A program made the position numbers and the translations under genes. A DNA stretch of 53,703 nt from Desulfovibrio sp. GTDB taxonomy: Bacteria; Desulfobacterota; Desulfovibrionia; Desulfovibrionales; Desulfovibrionaceae. The stretch is taken from assembly GCA_017415765.1 (NCBI GenBank), contig JAFQED010000054.1, forward strand, positions 1-53,703. Direction: 5' to 3'. Under the pieces are notes generated by a model. The model had not been told where the DNA came from and did no database searches. It saw only the letters and a list, made by a program, of their open reading frames with translations. Positions 48,288 to 53,703 of this stretch are shown here, one piece after another. Each line of letters opens with the position of its first letter. Position 1 is the first letter of the stretch.

Positions 48288-50271
48288 GGCTCCTATCCTC
48301 CTGTGGCATGAGGATGCGGTGCTGCCGCAGTCGTTCAGCATCGCTGCGGGCCACGTAGATCTGCTCACCAGCTTCGTTCTTGCCGCAATAGAACATGGCT
48401 GTGGCTATGGTGCCCGGCGTGGGGATAAAGCATTGCGTCTGGCGCGGCTGCCAATGGCGTTGCCGTAACCAGCGGGCCAGGGCGCGCATATCGTCATCGG
48501 TGCAGCCGGGAAAGGCACTCATCAGATAGGGAACCACAAACTGCTCCCGCCCCATTTGCCGACTTTGCCGCGTAAAACTGGCCAAAAACTCCTCAAACAC
48601 CTCCAGTGAGGGCTTGCGCATCAGATCCAGCACTGTGGGGGCGCAGTGTTCCGGGGCCAGTTTGAGCTGCCCGCCGGTAAATTCTCCCGTATAGGCGGCC
48701 AGGGCGTGTGGCTCACGTCGGGCCAGATCTGCCCGGATGCCGCTGGCCACGCGCACCTGTTTGATGCCCGGCAGCCCGGCCACGCAGCGCAATAAGGCCA
48801 CATGCTCCTGCTGGGGGGTCAAAAAGGCCTTGCATACATCAGGATAGCAGCAGGAAGCCCGCGTACAGCCGTGCCGCGTACCACTGCCCGCGCAGCTTTC
48901 CGCATCTTCCCTGCCGTGCTTGTCCTGTTTGTTGCGCAGGGCACAACTGCCCTGCCACATATTGGCTGTGGGGCCTCCCACGTCTGAAATGGCAATGCCT
49001 TCCTTGCTGCGGCGTCCCCGCCCCAACAGACGCGGTAAGGCAGCAGCCTCGGCCACGATGGAATCCTGCGACCGCGAGCTTATGGCCCGCCCCTGATGCA
49101 GGGCCAGCGAGCAAAACGAACAGCCCCCGCCGCAGCCCCGGTGGCTGGTGATGCTGGTACGCAGCATCTCGGCAGCGGGCACGGGCTTGCGGTAGGAAGG
49201 GTGTGCTTCGCGAGTAAAGGGCAGGGAGTAGAGGGCATCCATCTCCGCTGAGGTCAGCGGTGGGGCAGGTGGGGCCAGCACCAGGGCACGGCCTTCCACC
49301 GGCTGGAAGGCCCAGTCCACACCCTGATGGACTTGCTCCTCAAGCTGCCGGGTCAGATGGAGCAGAGAAAACGGTTCGGCCAGTATTTCCTGATGCGAGG
49401 GCAGGCGCACACCGGGCTGGTTACGCAAATTTTTGGGCAAATTGGCCGGTTCTCCGTTGGCGTCCAGCCTGTCCAGCCAGGCCGTACCGGGGATACCCGC
49501 CAAGGCTGTGCGCTCTGCACCCGCAGCAAGCCTGCGGGCACATTCCAGCACAGCGTGTTCGCCCATACCCCAGACCAGCAGATCGGCCTTGGCGTCCATA
49601 AGGATAGGACGGCGCAGACTGTCTGACCAGAAATCATAGTGGCTGACCCGCCGTAGCGAAGCCTCGATGCCACCCAGCACCAGCGGCAGACCGGGGAAGG
49701 CCCGGCGAACCAGATTGGCATAGACCAGACAGGCCCGATTGGGGCGCGCACCTGCCTTGCCGCCGGGGGTATAGGCGTCATCCCGCCGCTTCTTGCGGAA
49801 GGCCGTATAGTGGGCCAGCAGGGAATCTACCGCTCCGGCACTGATACCGGCAAACAGGCGCGGCCTGCCCATGACCAGGACATCATCGGGCCTGTCCCAG
49901 CGCGGCTGGGGCACCAGCCCGACCCGAAAACCGTGCGCTATCAGCCAGCGCGCCAGAAGCACACAGCCAAAGGAAGCGTGATCTACATAGGCATCGCCGC
50001 TCACAAAGAGCACATCCAGTTCATCCCAGCCCAGGGCCGTCATCTCCCGGCGGCTCATGGGCAGAAAGCGCGGCTGTGGCAAAGCCTGTGGAAAGGAAGC
50101 GGCAGAGGGCGGAGGGGCAGGCTGTTTACTTGCAGCCCCATCCCCCCCGCAAGCATGGGCCGAGCCGGGTCGCGTGCCCCGGCTACAGGGATGCGCAGCA
50201 CCATCCATGCGCCCATCACGCATGACGGGCGCATGTGGTGGAAAAGGATCGCGCGCTGTTTGCTTGCCCAT
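48274..50271 (-). CDS. ygiQ: YgiQ family radical SAM protein
   Basis: A 665-residue radical-SAM protein of the UPF0313/YgiQ family, function unknown. Family N-terminus LPMSRREMTALGWDELDVLFVSGDAYVDH (read as two blocks, from about residue 70); radical-SAM cluster motif CGGGCSFC (Cys-x3-Cys-x2-Cys) in SHRGCGGGCSFCSLA; and LPGIKQVRVASGIRADL with FTGGQLKLAPEH. The first 65 residues are low-complexity and unlike the family, and the ATG at 50271 lacks a Shine-Dalgarno, so the true start may be internal. It begins 12 bp after the EF-hand gene stop. Confidence 0.9.
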   Translation of the reverse strand: MGKQTARDPFPPHAPVMRDGRMDGAAHPCSRGTRPGSAHACGGDGAASKQPAPPPSAASFPQALPQPRFLPMSRREMTALGWDELDVLFVSGDAYVDHASFGCVLLARWLIAHGFRVGLVPQPRWDRPDDVLVMGRPRLFAGISAGAVDSLLAHYTAFRKKRRDDAYTPGGKAGARPNRACLVYANLVRRAFPGLPLVLGGIEASLRRVSHYDFWSDSLRRPILMDAKADLLVWGMGEHAVLECARRLAAGAERTALAGIPGTAWLDRLDANGEPANLPKNLRNQPGVRLPSHQEILAEPFSLLHLTRQLEEQVHQGVDWAFQPVEGRALVLAPPAPPLTSAEMDALYSLPFTREAHPSYRKPVPAAEMLRTSITSHRGCGGGCSFCSLALHQGRAISSRSQDSIVAEAAALPRLLGRGRRSKEGIAISDVGGPTANMWQGSCALRNKQDKHGREDAESCAGSGTRHGCTRASCCYPDVCKAFLTPQQEHVALLRCVAGLPGIKQVRVASGIRADLARREPHALAAYTGEFTGGQLKLAPEHCAPTVLDLMRKPSLEVFEEFLASFTRQSRQMGREQFVVPYLMSAFPGCTDDDMRALARWLRQRHWQPRQTQCFIPTPGTIATAMFYCGKNEAGEQIYVARSDAERLRQHRILMPQEDRSRAGY

Positions 50272-50283
50272 GCAAGGACAGCA

Positions 50284-50673
50284 TTATTTGCCGCTGGGCG
50301 GCGTTATCAGGGGCAGGTCAGCATTACCGGGCTGGGGCATATTGGGGCTGCCCCCCACGTTGTTGGGGTTTTGCCCCCCCATATGGCCGACCTTTTTCCG
50401 ATCCTTCATGTCGGCCCCGTGGTTTTTGACAAAAACTGCCCATTCTTCCTGCCCGATGACCTTGTCTCCATTGCTGTCAATGGCGGCGAAGGCGGCTTCA
50501 CGCATGTTGGGGAAGGCAATGGTAAACTCTTCCAGGACGATTTGATCGTCCTTGTTTGTATCCATACGTTTGAAGGATGCAGCAGCGTGATCGGGCTTGG
50601 CCTGGACAGCCGTAGGCAGGGCCAGTAAACCGGACAATACGAGCAATGTGGCAAAACGCAGTTGACGCGTCAT
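50284..50673 (-). CDS. Exported EF-hand calcium-binding protein
   Basis: A 129-residue secreted protein. Signal peptide to about residue 25 (LVLSGLLALPTAVQA). Two EF-hand loops are visible: DTNKDDQIVLEEF and DSNGDKVIGQEEW, both with acidic residues at calcium-ligand positions 1, 3, 5 and 12. A Gly/Asn/Pro-rich tail follows. It is presumably a periplasmic calcium-binding or calcium-sensing protein; the partner is unknown. AAGGAG stands before ATG 50673. An imperfect hairpin CCCGCC/GGCGGG lies about 22 bp upstream. Confidence 0.85.
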   Translation of the reverse strand: MTRQLRFATLLVLSGLLALPTAVQAKPDHAAASFKRMDTNKDDQIVLEEFTIAFPNMREAAFAAIDSNGDKVIGQEEWAVFVKNHGADMKDRKKVGHMGGQNPNNVGGSPNMPQPGNADLPLITPPSGK

Positions 50674-50788
50674 GATGTTCTCCTTGGTTAGATCCCCGCC
50701 GCAAGCACGCTGGCGGGATGCAGCCAAGTTAAGCCCCTTTCCCGTTTTGTCCAGTGCTTGCCCCTGCTAAGCCCCGAAACGCTTACCA

Positions 50789-51199
50789 CTACCCGCTAAA
50801 GTCCTGCCCCTGTTCGGCCATGCGCTCGATGCAGAGCTGGAGATTATCAGGCTGGCCGGGCTGGTGGTCATCCGGGTACAGTAGGGCCGACATGTAAAAA
50901 ATGGAACCAAGCCGCAGCCCCATGCTGGCACTGCGTGAAAATTTTTCCAGTGCCGCAGTAAGGGCAAAACGCCAGGGGCCCGGCAGCCCTTCCAGATGGG
51001 GGCGGGCATCCTCACACATACTGGCCACAAGTTCGGCCTTGCGCTGCATATGGCTGCGGTGGGCGGCAGTGTCTCCGCTTTCCAGCAGGCGCAGGGCCTC
51101 GGCCTCGGCTGCCATGACAGTGGCATGACGCTCTCGCAGCCATGTCAGGAAGGCAGAAAAAATTTGCTGTTCGTTCTGTTCGGCTCGTTGGTTGGGCAT
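50789..51199 (-). CDS. Small helical protein of unknown function
   Basis: I do not recognise this 136-residue protein. It is acidic-to-neutral and largely helical (FSAFLTWLRERHATVMAAEAEALRLL), with two cysteines and no membrane segment or signal. GGAGG stands before ATG 51199. It lies 83 bp downstream of the cytochrome peroxidase gene, past a terminator, and 115 bp upstream of the EF-hand gene on the same strand. It may have its own promoter or be read through at a low level. Confidence 0.6.
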   Translation of the reverse strand: MPNQRAEQNEQQIFSAFLTWLRERHATVMAAEAEALRLLESGDTAAHRSHMQRKAELVASMCEDARPHLEGLPGPWRFALTAALEKFSRSASMGLRLGSIFYMSALLYPDDHQPGQPDNLQLCIERMAEQGQDFSG

Positions 51200-51220
51200 T
51201 GCTTCCTCCGTGCAGAAAAA

Positions 51221-51244
51221 GCGGGACTTCAAGGGAAGTCCCGC
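51221..51244 (-). terminator. Terminator downstream of the cytochrome peroxidase gene
   Basis: Perfect ten-bp stem GCGGGACTTC/GAAGTCCCGC with a four-base loop, followed on the minus strand by TTTTTC. Confidence 0.88.
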
Positions 51245-51282
51245 CATGGATGGCATCTTGTCGCGCCTGTGCGCGTCCTCCC

Positions 51283-52647
51283 CTACTTGGCGACAGCCTT
51301 GCCCGCCAGCATGGGATGCTCACCGGTCAGGCTGCGCATGAAGGCCACGATAAGGTCACGGTCGCCCTGAGGCACATCAAGGCCGGCGCAGTAGATGCCC
51401 ATGATGCGCACGGCTTCATCCAGCGTGTCCACCGTACCGTCGTGCAGATAGGGGGCAGTCAGCTCCACGTTGCGCAGGTTGGGCACCTTGAAGCGGTGCA
51501 TGTCCACATCCTTCTTGGTGAAGTTGTAGCGGCCCTTGTCAGAGCCAAGTGCTTCACCGCCACGATCGGCAAAGTAGTCCTTCTTCAGATCCATGTATTC
51601 ATAGGACTGTCCACCCACGCTCTTGCCCACATGGCAGGAGGCGCAGCGATAGGCCTTGAAGCGTTCATAGCCCTGCTTTTCCTTGTCGCTGATGGCCTTG
51701 TCGTCACCGCGCAGCCACTTGTCAAAGCGGCTGTTGGGGGTGATCAGGGTCTTTTCGTATTCGGCAATGGCGTTGGTGATATTGTCACCAGACCAGCCAT
51801 CAGGATAGACAGCCTTGAATTCAGCAGTCAGAGCCTCATCCTTGGACAGACGTCCGATGATCTCTTCCCAGTTCTTGCTGCCCATTTCGATGGGGTTCAT
51901 GGGCGGGCCACCGGCCTGTTCCTGAAGGTCGGCAGCGCGCCCATCCCAGAACTGGGCAAAGTTGAAGACCGCATTATAGGTGCTGGGCGGGTTGATATCG
52001 CCAAACTGCTTGCGGATGCCTTCGGAGAAACGCTGGTTGTCAGTACCGCCACGGTCATAGAAGTGGCAGCCAGCGCAGGAAAGCGTACTGTCCGTGGAGA
52101 GACGCTTGTCGTTGAAGAGCTTGTCGCCCACAGCGGCCTTGGCTTCATCGACCTTGATGGACAGCGGGATGGGCTGGATAGGCTCGTTGGCGTGTTTGGG
52201 GGCGGCATCCGTAGCGTAGTGGGCCTTGCGCGAGCTCTTTACCCACTCAAGGATGTCCTTCTTTTCCTGGTCGGACAGACGGCTGCCCCAATGCACAAGG
52301 GCAAACTTGGCTGGCGGCATACTGTCGTTCAGCACCACCCATTCCATCTTGGCCAGCACGGTTTCCCCAATGGGTTTGCCCTTGGCCTGCAACATTTCGG
52401 TGTTAAGATCCATGGCGCGCAGCCCATCGCGATAATCCTTTTCGATGATCTCGCGGATGCCGGGCACCTTGGAATAGAACGGCAGGTCATAGCCCTGCGT
52501 GTGACAGGCCATGCACTTGTCCTGCACGGTTTTGGAAACCTTGGCAAATTTTTCCATAGCGGGGGGCATCCCGCCGGAAGCCTGGACAGGCCCACCAAGC
52601 ATGACGACCATGCCCAGTGCAGCCAGTGCGACACAGGAACGCTTCAT
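51283..52647 (-). CDS. Three-heme cytochrome c peroxidase (CcpA/MauG type)
   Basis: Periplasmic peroxidase reducing hydrogen peroxide with cytochrome electrons. A 454-residue protein with signal peptide (1-23, ending PVQA). An N-terminal haem_bd-like domain carries CMACH (45-49) and the paired motif DSMPPAKFALVHWG (108-121). The two-heme CcpA/MauG core has CAGCH (191-195) and CASCH (335-339). The additional heme domain makes it a tri-heme enzyme, a layout also known in YhjA-type peroxidases, though built differently. AGGGAGG lies before ATG 52647. Its own terminator follows. It suits peroxide defence in an anaerobe exposed to oxygen. Confidence 0.92.
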   Translation of the reverse strand: MKRSCVALAALGMVVMLGGPVQASGGMPPAMEKFAKVSKTVQDKCMACHTQGYDLPFYSKVPGIREIIEKDYRDGLRAMDLNTEMLQAKGKPIGETVLAKMEWVVLNDSMPPAKFALVHWGSRLSDQEKKDILEWVKSSRKAHYATDAAPKHANEPIQPIPLSIKVDEAKAAVGDKLFNDKRLSTDSTLSCAGCHFYDRGGTDNQRFSEGIRKQFGDINPPSTYNAVFNFAQFWDGRAADLQEQAGGPPMNPIEMGSKNWEEIIGRLSKDEALTAEFKAVYPDGWSGDNITNAIAEYEKTLITPNSRFDKWLRGDDKAISDKEKQGYERFKAYRCASCHVGKSVGGQSYEYMDLKKDYFADRGGEALGSDKGRYNFTKKDVDMHRFKVPNLRNVELTAPYLHDGTVDTLDEAVRIMGIYCAGLDVPQGDRDLIVAFMRSLTGEHPMLAGKAVAK

Positions 52648-52881
52648 ACCACGTCCTCCCTTGTGGTTGGTTTGTCCCTTTTTTCACACAGAGGACATGA
52701 TCTGTCAAGAAATGCTCCAAGAGGAGACATTCACTTTACTGATGATTTTGGTAAAATTTCTATTGGTATTTCAATGAGTTGCAGACTACTTTTCATTCAA
52801 AAAGTGAAACTCTCAGGATTCTATCCCCCTTGACGCAATGTAATACAAACAAATACACTGTATCCTTCCAAGGAGGGTATC

Positions 52882-53124
52882 ATGTCTTCTCTCGTTTCCA
52901 TCCGCACCGATGACGACCTGCTCGGCCAGTTTTCCTTGCTGGCCGAAGCCACGGGCCGCAGCCGCAGTTTTCTTATCAATCAGGCCATGCGCGAATTTAT
53001 TGAACGTGAGGCGTGGCAGATAGCCGCTATCCAAAAAGCCCTTGAAGAAGCCGATGCCGGTGATTTTGCCACTGATGAAGAAATAGCCGCTCTGGATGCC
53101 AAGTGGGGCTATCATGCAGGTTAG
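52882..53124 (+). CDS. Ribbon-helix-helix antitoxin (RelB/ParD-type)
   Basis: An 80-residue antitoxin. The N-terminal ribbon-helix-helix (SLVSIRTDDDLLGQFSLLAEATGRSRS, then FLINQAMREFIERE) binds DNA; the acidic C-terminal part (EEADAGDFATDEEIAALDAKWG) is expected to wrap the toxin. AAGGAGG stands seven bases before the ATG. It overlaps the toxin gene by 11 bases. A weak TTGACG promoter element is visible at 52832; antitoxins usually repress their own operon. Confidence 0.9.
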   Translation: MSSLVSIRTDDDLLGQFSLLAEATGRSRSFLINQAMREFIEREAWQIAAIQKALEEADAGDFATDEEIAALDAKWGYHAG

Positions 53125-53398
53125 ATGGCTTCGTGCTGCCCTGCGTGACCTTGATGCCGAAGTGGCCTGCATCGCAGAACAAAATCAGGAAGCCGCTGTG
53201 CGCTTGTACACGCTTGCGCGTGAGCGGACGACACTCCTTGCCCGGTTCCCTGACCTTGGCAGACCCGGTCGGGTGTTCGGTACCAGAGAGCTGGTGCTGG
53301 AACGCTATCCCTATATCATTCCGTATCGCGTAAAAAACAATGTCGTGGAAATCCTCCGTCTGTTCCATACCAGTCGCGAACAGCCTTCCCAATGGTAG
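53114..53398 (+). CDS. RelE/ParE-superfamily toxin
   Basis: A 94-residue toxin of the RelE/ParE fold. The N-terminal helix (RWLRAALRDLDAEVACIAEQN) and the strand block GRVFGTRELVLERYPYIIPYRV plus VEILRLFHTSREQP are typical of ParE-type members. RelE types cut ribosome-bound mRNA and ParE types block gyrase; the sequence fits either, with ParE somewhat more likely. The start is ATG 53114, inside the antitoxin end, so the two are coupled. Together they form an intact module. Confidence 0.88.
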   Translation: MQVRWLRAALRDLDAEVACIAEQNQEAAVRLYTLARERTTLLARFPDLGRPGRVFGTRELVLERYPYIIPYRVKNNVVEILRLFHTSREQPSQW

Positions 53399-53563
53399 GC
53401 CAGCTTTGATGCAAGGTAGCACCTATGCCTGAGACCGAAAAAGCTACATGTTCTGAAACAGTATTGCACTGAGTAAGCACTTACCGCAGCCCCGGTACAG
53501 CGCGTACATGATGGACAGCTCCTTCTGGCTGGCAGAGCTTGTAAAGGCAATCAGCTCCAGCCG

Positions 53564-53580
53564 CAGGGCAATCGCGTGAA
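53564..53580 (+). repeat. Third copy of the 17-bp dispersed repeat
   Basis: CAGGGCAATCGCGTGAA differs at one base from 45994-46010. A partner copy could lie beyond the window edge. The rest of 53399-53703 shows no gene that I can support. Confidence 0.5.
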
Positions 53581-53703
53581 GGGCAATTACTCTTTACAGA
53601 CAGTGGATTTTGTTTGATTGGCAGACTTGGGAAATGCTGTTTTGGCTTTGGTAGTCTTGATATTGTCACAAGTCTCCGTCAAAAACAGCCTTTTCCGCGC
53701 TGG

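Noticed and set aside
53460-53600. Minus-strand frame reading ALRLELIAFTSSASQKELS
   Set aside because: Short, stop codons close on both sides, and it overlaps the dispersed repeat; no family recognised.

Overview
The window looks like the chromosomal origin region of a sulfate-reducing delta-proteobacterium of the Desulfovibrio group (Desulfovibrionota). The evidence is the dnaA-dnaN-gyrB-gyrA order, a parAB locus, a periplasmic NrfHA ammonifying nitrite reductase with a lipoprotein NrfA, several multi-heme c-type cytochromes, and fairly GC-rich genes with good Shine-Dalgarno sites. The species assignment is inference; no rRNA gene is present. I saw no tRNA, CRISPR array or intact insertion sequence.

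Layout. (1) 0.1-10.3 kb, all minus strand: glmS, a PpiD-like periplasmic folding factor, a sigma-54 activator with a degenerate receiver, a DctPQM TRAP transporter, and an M23 peptidase. (2) 10.3-10.6 kb: the point where gene direction flips, with DnaA-box-like sites, taken as the probable origin. (3) 10.6-27.9 kb, all plus strand: dnaA, dnaN, gyrB, a small membrane protein, gyrA, a TPR lipoprotein, purF, then a tightly packed and partly overlapping run hisS-aspS-def-fmt-DUF116-rsmB. (4) 27.9-31.9 kb: parB and parA (minus), split by an opposite-strand zinc-ribbon gene, a near-consensus parS just upstream of parA, a thioredoxin-fold DsbA-like protein and a MerR-type regulator. A second, weaker parS-like site lies between gyrB and gyrA.

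(5) 32-38.8 kb: an NlpC/P60 lipoprotein, nrfHA (minus), and divergently a hybrid histidine kinase with a CxxCH heme motif in its periplasmic sensor plus a sigma-54 response regulator. A CRP/FNR-type palindrome lies in the shared intergenic region. Together these look like a nitrite-ammonification unit with its own heme-based sensing. (6) 38.8-46.3 kb: accessory DNA with a C-terminal Rpn-nuclease-like fragment, a LysE exporter, a C-terminal Fic fragment, and a two-partner secretion pair (TpsB transporter, TpsA adhesin). TpsA has a GC-rich front and an AT-rich, largely unrecognised back half. The spacer upstream carries two separate inverted-repeat pairs.

(7) 46.3-53.7 kb: thiL overlapping a class II aldolase; on the minus strand a three-heme cytochrome c peroxidase, a small unknown protein, an EF-hand protein, a YgiQ radical-SAM protein and SlyX; finally a ribbon-helix-helix/RelE-ParE toxin-antitoxin pair. 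Small dispersed repeats link 15.7 with 48.0 kb, and 46 with 53.6 kb.
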